From assembly GCA_963815775.1 (NCBI GenBank), contig CAWFIB010000002.1, positions 62,001-126,000 on the forward strand: a DNA stretch of 64,000 nucleotides. The letters run 5' to 3'. A program made the position numbers and the translations under genes. The notes beneath the pieces are model-generated. The model made no database searches and was not told the DNA's origin. It was given only the letters and a program-made list of their open reading frames with translations. Positions 32,365 through 40,500 of this stretch are shown here, one piece after another. How positions within the stretch are numbered: position 1 is the stretch's first letter; every line of letters starts with the position of its first letter. This DNA comes from CAVVDY01 sp963815775 (lineage in GTDB: Bacteria > Acidobacteriota > Terriglobia > Terriglobales > Acidobacteriaceae).

Positions 32365-34035
32365 ATGATCTCGCAAGCAGGTGAAGTTGTCAGTCCTCAT
32401 CCCAAAGGTAATCAAGCCCGGGTTCTTCTCAGCTCCGTCTTCGGTCCCTATGCCCAGGATGACCCATTCGGGAGCCGGGCGATCAATCCCATGGAGCTGT
32501 ATCACAACCAGGTCACGCGCGCGCAAGGCAGTTTCTCTCTGCGTATGTTTCATCGTTCCTGGGGATTGATGATGATCCAGCGCAACCTATCGGCCCCCAG
32601 TACCTTACTCGACTTTCCGACCCTGGAGCGCTTCCAGCAGGAGCTGACATCGACCAGCTACGACGTGGTCGGCATCTCCGGCATTATTCCCAACTTCGCT
32701 AAAGTCCGCGAGATGTGCCGCCAGGTGCGCCATCTCTCGCCGCACTCGGTCATTGTCATTGGCGGACATGTGGCTGCCATACCGGGCATCGACAAACTCA
32801 TTGATGCAGATTATGTAGTTCGCGGCGAAGGTGTCGCATGGATGCGCCGCTATCTCGGCGACGATCCCGCGGCGCCTATCGAACACCCGGAAATCTTCTC
32901 CGGCTTCGGGATGCGAGTGCTGGGCATGCGCCTGCCCGACAATTCGCGGGATACGGCGGCCACCATCATTCCTTCGGTGGGATGTCCGATGGGGTGCAAT
33001 TTCTGCACCACCTCCGCGTTCTTCGGTGGCAAAGGCAAGACGGTGAACTTTTTCGACAGCGGCGACGAGCTCTTCGAGGTGATGGAACACATGGAGCGCG
33101 CCATGAAAGTGCGCTCATTCTTCATCATGGACGAAAACTTCCTGCTTCAGCGGCCACGCGCCCTGCGGCTGCTGGAGAGAATGCAGCAGGCGGGCAAGAG
33201 CTGGTCGCTATACGTCTTCTCCTCGGTCAATGCCATTCGCAAGTATTCCATGGAGGAGCTAGTGCAGTTGGGCGTTTCCTGGATCTGGCTGGGACTGGAG
33301 TCGCCGAACTCGACCTACGCCAAGCTGCATGAAGCTGACACCAAGGCATTGGCCGCCGAGCTGCGCCGCCATGGCATCAAGCTGTTGGGCTCGACCATCG
33401 TGGGCCTGGAACACCATACGCCGGAGAACATAGGCCCGGAAATCGAGCACGCCGTCGAGCACTGCACCGACTTCCACCAGTTCATGCTGTACACTCCGGT
33501 GCCCGGAACGCCGCTCTACCAGCAGATCAGCAACGAAGGACGCATGCTGGGAGATGTCGACCTTGCCGACATTCACGGCCAGTACAAGTTCAACTTTCGC
33601 CACGCGGCAATTTCGCGTGACCAGTCCAAGCAGTTTCTCGACTGGGCTTTCCAGTTTGACTTTGAGCGCAACGGGCCCAGCCTGTTTCGCATCTGCGACA
33701 CCATCTTCCAGGGCTGGAAGCGCTATCGCGATTCCCAGGATGAGCGGGTGCGCGAGCGCATGAAGCTCGAAGCCTTGAAGCTGCGGACCACCTACAACGC
33801 CGCGCTGTGGGCGATGGAGAAGCGCCTGAAGAAAACGAACGCTGCGGTGTCGGAGAGAATCCGCAGTCTGCGCCTGGACATCGAGCGCGAATTCGGGCTG
33901 GCCACCCGAGCCGTGCGCATGTTGGCCGGCCCGCTCCTGCTCTGGACCTCCAGGCGCGAAGACCGGCAACTGGCTGCGGGCAAGACCTATGAGCCGCAGA
34001 CCTTTGTGGAAAGAAGGAACTGGCAGGCCTGTTGA
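32365..34035 (+). CDS. B12-binding-domain radical SAM protein
   Basis: 556 aa. An N-terminal cobalamin-binding-like Rossmann domain (YDVVGISGIIPNFAKVREMCRQ, VIGGHVAAIPG) precedes the radical SAM cluster CPMGCNFC (Cys207, Cys211, Cys214) with the following TTSAFFGG. The core ends near VPGTPLYQQI. An Arg/Lys-rich helical C-terminal region of about 130 residues follows. B12-dependent radical SAM enzymes often methylate lipids or natural products, hopanoid methylase HpnP being one; no partner gene is adjacent, so the substrate is unknown. Divergent from the transporter gene. Confidence 0.9.
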   Translation: MISQAGEVVSPHPKGNQARVLLSSVFGPYAQDDPFGSRAINPMELYHNQVTRAQGSFSLRMFHRSWGLMMIQRNLSAPSTLLDFPTLERFQQELTSTSYDVVGISGIIPNFAKVREMCRQVRHLSPHSVIVIGGHVAAIPGIDKLIDADYVVRGEGVAWMRRYLGDDPAAPIEHPEIFSGFGMRVLGMRLPDNSRDTAATIIPSVGCPMGCNFCTTSAFFGGKGKTVNFFDSGDELFEVMEHMERAMKVRSFFIMDENFLLQRPRALRLLERMQQAGKSWSLYVFSSVNAIRKYSMEELVQLGVSWIWLGLESPNSTYAKLHEADTKALAAELRRHGIKLLGSTIVGLEHHTPENIGPEIEHAVEHCTDFHQFMLYTPVPGTPLYQQISNEGRMLGDVDLADIHGQYKFNFRHAAISRDQSKQFLDWAFQFDFERNGPSLFRICDTIFQGWKRYRDSQDERVRERMKLEALKLRTTYNAALWAMEKRLKKTNAAVSERIRSLRLDIEREFGLATRAVRMLAGPLLLWTSRREDRQLAAGKTYEPQTFVERRNWQAC

Positions 34036-34070
34036 CCTTAAGACTGCTGTTCTTGCCCCAATTTCTAAAT

Positions 34071-34089
34071 TGCACTACGATGTAGTGCA
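34071..34089. promoter_or_regulatory. Palindromic operator at the toxin-antitoxin start
   Basis: TGCACTAC-GAT-GTAGTGCA, a perfect 8-bp inverted repeat with 3-nt spacer whose last base is the A of the antitoxin ATG. TACGAT (34075-34080) could be the -10 box with TTGCCC (34052-34057) 17 nt upstream. Transcription would then start at about the ATG, giving a leaderless mRNA, and antitoxin binding would block the promoter. Confidence 0.6.
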
Positions 34090-34370
34090 TGGCCAAGACG
34101 GAAGTATATAGCTGGAGGTTGACCCCCGAAAAGAAGGCGGCTTTGGAGGCGGAAGCGCGCGCGGAAGGCAAGACTGTGGCCCAGGTGCTCGACTCCCTGG
34201 CGGAAGACTGGCTGGCCTCAAGGCGCAGCGAGGATGATGAGGCTGAGCAGCGCCGGCTGCACAGAGAAGCGGCAAAGGCCTTAGGCACAATCTCCGGTGG
34301 CAACCCGCGCCGCTCGGAGACGGTCAGTTCTGATTTGCGCGAGCTACTCAGAAAAAAGTATGGACGCTAG
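34089..34370 (+). CDS. Antitoxin of PIN-domain toxin-antitoxin pair
   Basis: 93 aa. The N terminus KTEVYSWRLTPEKKAALEAEARAEGKTVAQVLDSLAEDWL fits a ribbon-helix-helix DNA-binding fold (short strand, then two helices). The C-terminal tail (LGTISGGNPRRSETVSSDLRELLRKKYG) is the toxin-binding type seen in such antitoxins. There is no Shine-Dalgarno sequence before the ATG. It overlaps the toxin start by 11 nt. The family is inferred from pattern and context. Confidence 0.75.
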   Translation: MAKTEVYSWRLTPEKKAALEAEARAEGKTVAQVLDSLAEDWLASRRSEDDEAEQRRLHREAAKALGTISGGNPRRSETVSSDLRELLRKKYGR

Positions 34371-34791
34371 CGTCCTGATTGACACCGGTGCGATGCTAGC
34401 ACTCGTTGACGACGACGATCGCTGGCATAGCGTCTGCGTCGAAATCTTCTCGCGCGTCCGCCTACCATTGCTGACCTCAGAAGCTGTACTGACGGAATAC
34501 TTCCACCTTCTGGGAAAGAACCCACGATATCTTGCCCGTGCCTGGAGACTTGTTCGTCCCGGTACTATTACTCTTGCTTCAATCAGCGATCGCGACTTGC
34601 CGGAGATCAACTTTCTCATGGAACGCTACGCCGACCGCCCCATGGACTTCGCAGATGCAACATTGGTGCACCTGGCACAGCGCGAGCGCATCAGCACCGT
34701 CTTCACCATCGATTTCGCGGACTTTCAGACCTATCGCATTGGCGGCCGGCAGCGCTTTCGGATACTTCCCGATGCTGGCCTCCGACCTTAG
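34360..34791 (+). CDS. PIN-domain toxin (VapC-like ribonuclease)
   Basis: 143 aa. The acidic residues expected of PIN nucleases are present: LIDTGAML (Asp8), SEAVLTEYF (Glu), MDFADATLVHLA (Asp) and VFTIDFADF (Asp). They would bind Mg2+ for RNA cleavage. ATG 34360 overlaps the antitoxin stop, the usual order of antitoxin first. The frame opens earlier, but those codons overlap the antitoxin. Transferred TA modules are common; this one stands alone between core genes. Confidence 0.87.
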   Translation: MDASVLIDTGAMLALVDDDDRWHSVCVEIFSRVRLPLLTSEAVLTEYFHLLGKNPRYLARAWRLVRPGTITLASISDRDLPEINFLMERYADRPMDFADATLVHLAQRERISTVFTIDFADFQTYRIGGRQRFRILPDAGLRP

Positions 34792-34840
34792 ACCTTAAGC
34801 TCAGGCCGGAGTAGAGCGGTTCCAGAGTTGGCGCATCCTG

Positions 34841-34983
34841 CTTTGAAAGGGCCCGCCTTCAGGCGGGCCGCAGGGCTGGACAAAAGCCGGCTGTAGCCTC
34901 TGAGGGAAAGCATACCCTCAGCGCGCAAAAGGGAAGTCAATGGCGTGCCGTCGCGACACGCCTGAATCCGTGCCCTTTCAAAG
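34841..34983. repeat. Inverted pair of REP-like palindromes
   Basis: CTTTGAAAGGGC (34841-34852) and its perfect complement GCCCTTTCAAAG (34972-34983) bracket two hairpins. The first is GGCCCGCC-TTCA-GGCGGGCC (34850-34869); the second is a GGCGTG/CACGCC hairpin near 34942-34962. The arrangement resembles the enterobacterial BIME (two REPs in opposite orientation). Confidence 0.7.
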
Positions 34984-35044
34984 CTGGAACACATCAACAG
35001 TGGAAGCGCTCTAGCACTCGATAGTCCAGCCCGAATACCGGCCC

Positions 35045-36097
35045 CTACTTCGCCGGCTTGGCACCGAAGGTGAATCCCAGTCCCGCGGTAAACAGCACAT
35101 CGTTCTTCTTGTTCATCAGCACCGGAGCGCTGTTGTAGCGATCGTTGAAGTTCAGGTTGCTGGTGAGCCAGCCATTGATCTTGGTCGCAATGCCGAAATT
35201 CCCATTGATGTGGTAAATGCTGGTGTGGTTCAGCGCGGGAAGGTAGTAAAGATTCTGAATCACCGTGGTGGACTTGAACAACTTGTAGGCGAATTCATCT
35301 CCCAGTGTCGCGGTGAACAAATGGTTGACTAATCCAGTCGAGTAGGACTCTTGGGTATAGCCGAGGCCGCCCAGCAGGTCGAGCGTGGTGCGGTCGCTGG
35401 CGATGGCGTGGAAGCCAAGACCGGCCCCCGGCATTATGCGATAGTTCAAGTTCTGCAATTCGTCATACGTGCCCGCGAACGCTCCATAGGCGAAGATCCG
35501 CTTGGTGAGATTGTGATCGTAACGAATGAGTCCCTGGAAGGAGTTCGCGGTTGTGGTGCTGGTGTTGGCGTCGGTCGAGTAGATCGAAGCGGCATCGATG
35601 ACCCATGCGTCCGTGGCCGTCTTCCGCTGAGCGTCAAAAGCCAGCGCCAGGTTGGTTGTCTGGCTATTGCCGCGGGCCAGGGCAAAACCAAAGCTGCCAC
35701 CCCCTGCCCAGCCTTGCAGCATTCCCGGGTGCAGCGACTTCTCGTACGCTGCCTGATCGGCTGGCGAGCGCATGGTGCTGACGTCGGTTAGCGGCAGGGT
35801 CTGCGGGCCTTGCGCCGTCGTGATGACGACTTCCTGTCCCTGCGTGCTTACGGTTCCTGACAGGTGTTGCTGGTCGGTGCGCGTGATGACCAGCGGCTTG
35901 TCGGAAGTGAAGTCGCTTACCTCGCTCCAGTCAATCGAGACGTCGCCGGCATAACTGGTGTTGATGACCAGCTTCTTGTCGTCCATGCTCACAATGGAGC
36001 CGGAGAGGCGATCTCCATTCTTCAGAGTGACCTGCTCGGCGCCCGCCAGGACGCTGCAACCCAGGAGACACAATACAAGCATTGATCTTTTGGACAT
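35045..36097 (-). CDS. DUF481 outer-membrane-type protein (YdiY-like)
   Basis: 350 aa. Signal peptide MSKRSMLVLCLLGCSVLAGA, then a beta-rich domain (QVTLKNGDRLSGSIVSMDDKKLVINTSYAGDVSIDWSEV) of the kind found in the N-terminal half of DUF481 proteins. The C-terminal barrel-like domain starts LARGNSQTTNLALAFDAQRKT and ends in alternating aromatic strands (FTAGLGFTFG), matching YdiY-like proteins. The ATG at 36097 follows GAGGTC. Barrel topology and secretion are inferred; function unknown. Upstream gap of 278 nt to ispF has no further feature. Confidence 0.82.
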   Translation of the reverse strand: MSKRSMLVLCLLGCSVLAGAEQVTLKNGDRLSGSIVSMDDKKLVINTSYAGDVSIDWSEVSDFTSDKPLVITRTDQQHLSGTVSTQGQEVVITTAQGPQTLPLTDVSTMRSPADQAAYEKSLHPGMLQGWAGGGSFGFALARGNSQTTNLALAFDAQRKTATDAWVIDAASIYSTDANTSTTTANSFQGLIRYDHNLTKRIFAYGAFAGTYDELQNLNYRIMPGAGLGFHAIASDRTTLDLLGGLGYTQESYSTGLVNHLFTATLGDEFAYKLFKSTTVIQNLYYLPALNHTSIYHINGNFGIATKINGWLTSNLNFNDRYNSAPVLMNKKNDVLFTAGLGFTFGAKPAK

Positions 36098-36375
36098 GAA
36101 GGACCTCGTTTTCGAAGGAAATTTATTTGCTGCAGGCTCTGGGGTTGCCTGCTCGCGCATCTCTACTTAGTAAAATCGGAAAGGCTGGACTTTTCTGAAG
36201 CTCGCGCAGAGCGTCCAAATCGTCTCTTCACTTGCGATTTCCGATTGTCTCACACCGAATACTTGCTTGAACACTCCGAAGCGGCAGAATCAATCCGATA
36301 GCTTCCTCAGAAAAAGCCGCCTCAGCCGCTTGCTCTGGGCACGCTAGAATTGCCAAAAGGACTAGTGTCAACTAT

Positions 36376-36876
36376 ATGGCCACTGCTTCCCTCCGCTACA
36401 ATCCGCGCATCGGCTATGGCTGGGACTCACACGAGTTCAAGCCCGGCATTCCACTTAAGATCGGCGGTGTTACCTTGCCGCATCCCAGCGGCCTGGCGGG
36501 TCACTCCGACGGCGATGTGCTGCTGCATGCTCTGACCGATGCCCTGCTGGGAGCGGTCGCCGCGGGAGATATCGGAACGTACTTTCCGCCCAGCGATTCG
36601 AAGTGGAAGGGCGCCGACTCGGCGGTGTTCTTGCGAGAGGCGATGCGGCGGGTTGCCGACGCGGGATACATGGTCGGCAATGTCGACAGCACGCTGATCC
36701 TGGCCGAGCCGAAGATCGTCCCCCACGCCGAGGCAATCCGCACCAACATTGCGCAATTGCTGAGTATCGAAACTTCCCAGGTCAGCGTGAAGGCGAAGAC
36801 ACCGGAAGGCATGGGCACTGACAACGCCGCTATCGCACACGTGGTGGTGCTGCTGATCGAGATCAACTGGCCGTAG
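36376..36876 (+). CDS. ispF: 2-C-methyl-D-erythritol 2,4-cyclodiphosphate synthase
   Basis: 166 aa. GYGWDSHEF carries the metal-binding Asp and His, LAGHSDGDVLLHALTDALLGA is the family signature with a further metal-binding His, and DIGTYFPPSDSKWKGADS the flexible loop. It closes the cyclic diphosphate in the MEP isoprenoid pathway. The protein is slightly longer at the N terminus than E. coli IspF. No ispD is adjacent, so it is a separate gene here. No clear ribosome-binding site before ATG 36376. Confidence 0.96.
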   Translation: MATASLRYNPRIGYGWDSHEFKPGIPLKIGGVTLPHPSGLAGHSDGDVLLHALTDALLGAVAAGDIGTYFPPSDSKWKGADSAVFLREAMRRVADAGYMVGNVDSTLILAEPKIVPHAEAIRTNIAQLLSIETSQVSVKAKTPEGMGTDNAAIAHVVVLLIEINWP

Positions 36877-37007
36877 GAACGGCATCGCGAGCGAATGGCA
36901 CGTGCACCTGGAACCGGGTGTGGGAGCACCGGACAGAGAACAATCTTCCGCCAACCCGTACAATAGAAAGCACCAAAGTTCAGGCGATCTAAGGATTTTC
37001 TGCATTC

Positions 37008-38738
37008 ATGAGCACTGTTCATCACGAGATTGAGACCGCTGTTCCCGCCGACTCCGGCCCGCGGGCCTCGAACTTCGTTCGCGACATCATCATCGACGAC
37101 CTCAAGACCAACAAGTTCAACGGCCGCGTGCAGACGCGCTTTCCTCCCGAGCCCAACGGCTATCTCCACATCGGACACGCCAAGTCCACCTACCTGAACT
37201 TCGGGCTGGCCGCGGAGTTTGGCGGCAAGACCAACCTCCGCTTCGACGACACCAATCCCGAGAAGGAAGAACAGGAGTACGTCGACTCGATCATCAAGGA
37301 TGTGCGCTGGCTCGGCTGGGAATGGGATGGCCTGTACTACGCCTCGGACTACTTTGACCAGCTCTATGCCTGGGCGGTGCAACTTATCAAATCCGGCAAG
37401 GCCTACGTCTGCGACCTGAGCGCGGAAGAGATTCGCCAATATCGCGGCACGCTGACCGGGCCGGGCAAAGACAGCCCCGATCGCAATCGCTCGGTGGAGG
37501 AGAACCTCGACCTCTTCGAGCGTATGCGGCGGGGCGAGTTCCCCGATGGCTCGCGTACACTGCGCGCCAAGATCGATATGGCGTCGCCAAACCTGAACCT
37601 GCGCGATCCCATCATGTATCGCATCGTGCACGCCACGCATCACCGCACGGGCGATAAGTGGTGTATCTACCCGATGTACGATTTCGCCCACGGCCAGTCG
37701 GACTCCATCGAGAAGGTCACGCACTCCATTTGCACCCTGGAATTCGAAGACCACCGCCCGCTGTACAACTGGTTCATCGAGCAGCTTGGCATCTTCCCTT
37801 CGCAGCAGATCGAGTTCGACCGCCTGAACCTCACCTACACTCTGCTGAGCAAGCGCAAGCTGCTGCAACTGGTGCAGGAAGGCCATGTTCGTGGCTGGGA
37901 CGATCCGCGCATGCCAACCATCTCCGGCATACGCCGGCGCGGCTACACGCCCGAGTCACTGCGCAACTTCTGTGGCGCCATTGGAGCCTCGAAGACCAAC
38001 GGCAGCATCGAGCTGGCGATGCTGGAACACTTCGTGCGCGAGGACCTCAATCGGCGTGCCCTGCGTGTGATGGGCGTGCTGCGGCCGCTGAAGGTCGTCA
38101 TCGACAACTATCCCGAAGGCCAGGTCGAGGAGTTGGACGTCATCAACAATCCCGAAGATCCCAGCGCCGGAACGCGCAAGGTTCCCTTCTCGCGCGTGCT
38201 TTACATCGAGCAGGACGACTTCCGCGAAGAGCCGCCGAAGAAGTTCTTCCGCCTGTCGCCAGGCACCGAGGTGCGGCTGCGCGGCGGCTACTTCATCAAG
38301 TGCACCGGGGCGGTGAAAGACGAGCACGGGAACGTCGTCGAAGTGCACTGCACCTACGATCCCGCAACCCGCAGCGGCAATGCTCCCGACAGCCGGAAGG
38401 TGAAGGCGACGATCCACTGGGTTTCCGCCGGGCACGCACTCGATTGCGAAGTGCGGCTCTACGAAAACCTGTTCACCAAGGAAGACCCGAACAACGTTCC
38501 AGAAGGCCAGGACTTCCACGCCAACCTGAATCCCAGCTCGCTGGAGGTGATCGAGCACGCCAAGCTCGAGCCTTCCGTAAAGGGAGCTGCGCCGGAGACC
38601 CGCTACCAGTTCGAGCGGCTGGGCTACTTCTGCGTCGATCCGGACTCGAAGGCTGACCGGCTGGTGTTCAATCGCACCGTCGCACTGCGCGACACCTGGG
38701 CGAAGATCGAGAAGCGGGAGAAAACGAACGGCGCCTGA
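37008..38738 (+). CDS. glnS: Glutaminyl-tRNA synthetase
   Basis: 576 aa class Ic synthetase. RFPPEPNGYLHIGHAKST has the HIGH motif, LRFDDTNPEKEEQEYV the amino-acid site, and LLSKRKLLQLV the KMSKS-like motif. The C-terminal anticodon-binding beta-barrels are complete (PFSRVLYIEQDDF, LRGGYFIKC). The length and the NPEKEEQEYV block match GlnRS rather than GluRS. Presence of glnS suggests direct Gln charging for at least some tRNAGln. A MITE-bearing spacer follows. Confidence 0.96.
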   Translation: MSTVHHEIETAVPADSGPRASNFVRDIIIDDLKTNKFNGRVQTRFPPEPNGYLHIGHAKSTYLNFGLAAEFGGKTNLRFDDTNPEKEEQEYVDSIIKDVRWLGWEWDGLYYASDYFDQLYAWAVQLIKSGKAYVCDLSAEEIRQYRGTLTGPGKDSPDRNRSVEENLDLFERMRRGEFPDGSRTLRAKIDMASPNLNLRDPIMYRIVHATHHRTGDKWCIYPMYDFAHGQSDSIEKVTHSICTLEFEDHRPLYNWFIEQLGIFPSQQIEFDRLNLTYTLLSKRKLLQLVQEGHVRGWDDPRMPTISGIRRRGYTPESLRNFCGAIGASKTNGSIELAMLEHFVREDLNRRALRVMGVLRPLKVVIDNYPEGQVEELDVINNPEDPSAGTRKVPFSRVLYIEQDDFREEPPKKFFRLSPGTEVRLRGGYFIKCTGAVKDEHGNVVEVHCTYDPATRSGNAPDSRKVKATIHWVSAGHALDCEVRLYENLFTKEDPNNVPEGQDFHANLNPSSLEVIEHAKLEPSVKGAAPETRYQFERLGYFCVDPDSKADRLVFNRTVALRDTWAKIEKREKTNGA

Positions 38739-38748
38739 GGAGATTCGC

Positions 38749-38764
38749 GTCAGGGCACGACTTC
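38749..38764 (+). repeat. Left half of a palindrome split by the MITE
   Basis: GGCACGACTTC just upstream of the MITE and TTCAGTCGTGCC just downstream of it together rebuild GGCACGAC-TTCA-GTCGTGCC, a perfect palindrome. TTC occurs on both sides. Confidence 0.6.
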
Positions 38765-38904
38765 ACAGGCTGCTGAAAACTCACGTGAAGGGATGCTCTG
38801 CGTCAGGGCACGACCTTGGTCGTGCCGAAAGGTCTTTATTTTTGCAACGCTCGCGGACTTCAGTCCGTGAGCGCCCCAAATTTCCGGCTTTTTCCGCAGC
38901 CTGT
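38765..38904 (+). mobile_element. MITE-like element, copy 2
   Basis: About 138-bp element with terminal repeats CAGGCTGCTGAAAACTC and, from the other end, CAGGCTGCGGAAAAAGCC. It contains the GGCACGACC-TTGGTCGTGCC palindrome and an extra CGGACTTCAGTCCG palindrome not in copy 1 (12172-12295). It shares the GCGTCAGGGCACGACC core and the TTTTTGCAACGC block with copy 1 on the opposite strand. No coding capacity. Confidence 0.75.
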
Positions 38905-39075
38905 TTCAGTCGTGCCGCATTAGCTGTGCAAGGAACGGGCTTCAGCCCCTGCTCCTCGGCTGCGCCCTGTACAACGAACAGCGAAAATCCTGCCAACCAC
39001 CTGTTTTCGCGGACTGAAGTCCGCTCGACCGTTGAAAAAAATGTGTCGGCACGACCGAGGTCGTGCCCTGACGCG
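38905..39075. repeat. Palindrome cluster after the MITE
   Basis: Contains a second CGGACTGAAGTCCG palindrome (about 39006) and a GGCACGACC-GAGGTCGTGCC palindrome (39047-39067) followed by CTGACGC. These are inverted relative to the matching palindromes inside the MITE, so 38811-39073 is roughly symmetrical overall. No gene is present. Confidence 0.6.
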
Positions 39076-39169
39076 AGGTATGCCGGAAAGTGAAGCGTGG
39101 CGATGGCCACAGTAAGACACCTCACTGCCGCCTCGATGTATTCTTATGTGCACGTAACCTGGAACTTGA

Positions 39170-40285
39170 ATGCCGCTTCGGCCCGGACAAAACATCGGCG
39201 ACTACGAGATCATCAGCCAGCTCGGGCAAGGTGGCGTGGGCGAGGTCTACAAAGTCCGTCACGTCATCTCGCAGCGGCTGGAAGCGCTAAAGCTGCTGCG
39301 CTCTGACCGCAATCGCGCCGACCTTTCCGAGCGCTTTGTGCGCGAGATTCGCCTGCTCGCCGGGCTGTCCCACCCGCATATCGCGCGGCTGAATACGGCT
39401 TTTCAACACGAAGACCAGATCGCCATGGTCATGGAGTTCATCGAGGGAGAAGACCTCTACAGCAAGCTGCACTCTCCCTGGCCGCGGCGGGCGCTCGATG
39501 GCATCACTTACACCCGGCAGGTGCTCTCGGCGCTGGATTACGCGCACACGCGCGGCGTAATTCATCGCGATATCAAGCCCTCGAACATCATGATCACCCA
39601 GGAAGGCGAGGCCAAGCTGCTGGACTTCGGCATGGCGTTTCAGTCGGCCGAGATGAGCCACACCCGGCCGGGATTCGTGCTGGGCTCGCTGCACTACATG
39701 TCGCCGGAGCAGGTGCGCGGCGAGCGTGTGGACGCGCGCTCCGATTTGTATTCCACCGGTGTCACGCTCTACGAAATCTTGACTGGCCGCCGCCCGTTCG
39801 ATGGCAAGACCGAATACGAAGTTATGACCGGCCACCTGCGTGAAGAGCCCAGGAAGCCAGTGGAGCTGAATCCCAGCATTCCCGGCAACGTTTCGCAGAC
39901 GATTCTGCGGGCGATGACGAAGGATGCGTCGCGACGCTTTCAGACTGCGGCCGAATTTCTTGCCGCTCTGGAGGGAATTTCCTTCAACGAGGCGCTCACC
40001 CTGGAAACGCTCGCGATTGAAGAGCCACCATCCAGTCTCGGCACCGCGCAGACTTCAGGCAAGGGCTCCGGCGCGCCGCGGCCGTCGGGCAGCTGCTTTG
40101 AGCCGAAGACCCTCGACTCAGTGAGCCGCGAACTGGCTGCGTTCATCGGCCCGATCGCCAAAGTTCTGGTGAAGCGCGCTGCGGACCGCTGCTCCTCGAT
40201 CGAAGAGCTCTATGCCTGCGTGGCGGCCGAAATCGATTCTGAACACGAGCGCTCGCAGTTTCTGGCCAGGAAAAGAGCGCAGTAG
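39170..40285 (+). CDS. Cytosolic Ser/Thr protein kinase with C-terminal IGPIAKVLV domain
   Basis: 371 aa. Hanks-type kinase domain (about residues 11-272): glycine loop LGQGGVGEVYKV, Lys in LEALKLL, catalytic HRDIKPSN, DFG (LLDFGMA), SPEQ and the Asp in DARSDLYSTG. A Pro/Ser/Gly-rich linker follows, then a C-terminal helical domain LDSVSRELAAFIGPIAKVLVKRAADRCSSIEELYACVAAEID that recurs in kinases and regulators of this phylum (DUF8082-like, from memory). There is no transmembrane helix, unlike PknB, so it is cytosolic. No cognate phosphatase is adjacent. Confidence 0.92.
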   Translation: MPLRPGQNIGDYEIISQLGQGGVGEVYKVRHVISQRLEALKLLRSDRNRADLSERFVREIRLLAGLSHPHIARLNTAFQHEDQIAMVMEFIEGEDLYSKLHSPWPRRALDGITYTRQVLSALDYAHTRGVIHRDIKPSNIMITQEGEAKLLDFGMAFQSAEMSHTRPGFVLGSLHYMSPEQVRGERVDARSDLYSTGVTLYEILTGRRPFDGKTEYEVMTGHLREEPRKPVELNPSIPGNVSQTILRAMTKDASRRFQTAAEFLAALEGISFNEALTLETLAIEEPPSSLGTAQTSGKGSGAPRPSGSCFEPKTLDSVSRELAAFIGPIAKVLVKRAADRCSSIEELYACVAAEIDSEHERSQFLARKRAQ

Positions 40286-40330
40286 GGTTGAAGGGCGCGC
40301 TTGAGCTGTGTTCAGCACAGGAGAGCCATT

Positions 40331-40500
40331 TTTGAAGGGGCGCAGCTTTAGCTGCGCCGTGCGAGCATCTAGATGAAGATCGAATCGCTCGTCGACTAAG
40401 TCGATGAGCGATTCGCAACTTCCAACCCGTGCACAAAATTGGGCGCGCTGCCGGACGGCCTGAAGGCCGTCCCCTTCCAACCTTCTCAAACTGTGTTTCA
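40331..40500. repeat. Inverted pair of REP-like palindromes
   Basis: GGCGCAGC-TTTA-GCTGCGCC (40339-40358) preceded by TTTGAAG, and GGACGGCC-TGAA-GGCCGTCC (40453-40472) followed by CCTTCCAA, i.e. the same GAAGGGG-palindrome layout in reverse. The second copy reaches the serS stop. Confidence 0.65.

Noticed and set aside
37658..38656. Open frame inside glnS in another frame
   Set aside because: Out-of-frame shadow with Arg/His/Ala-rich product.
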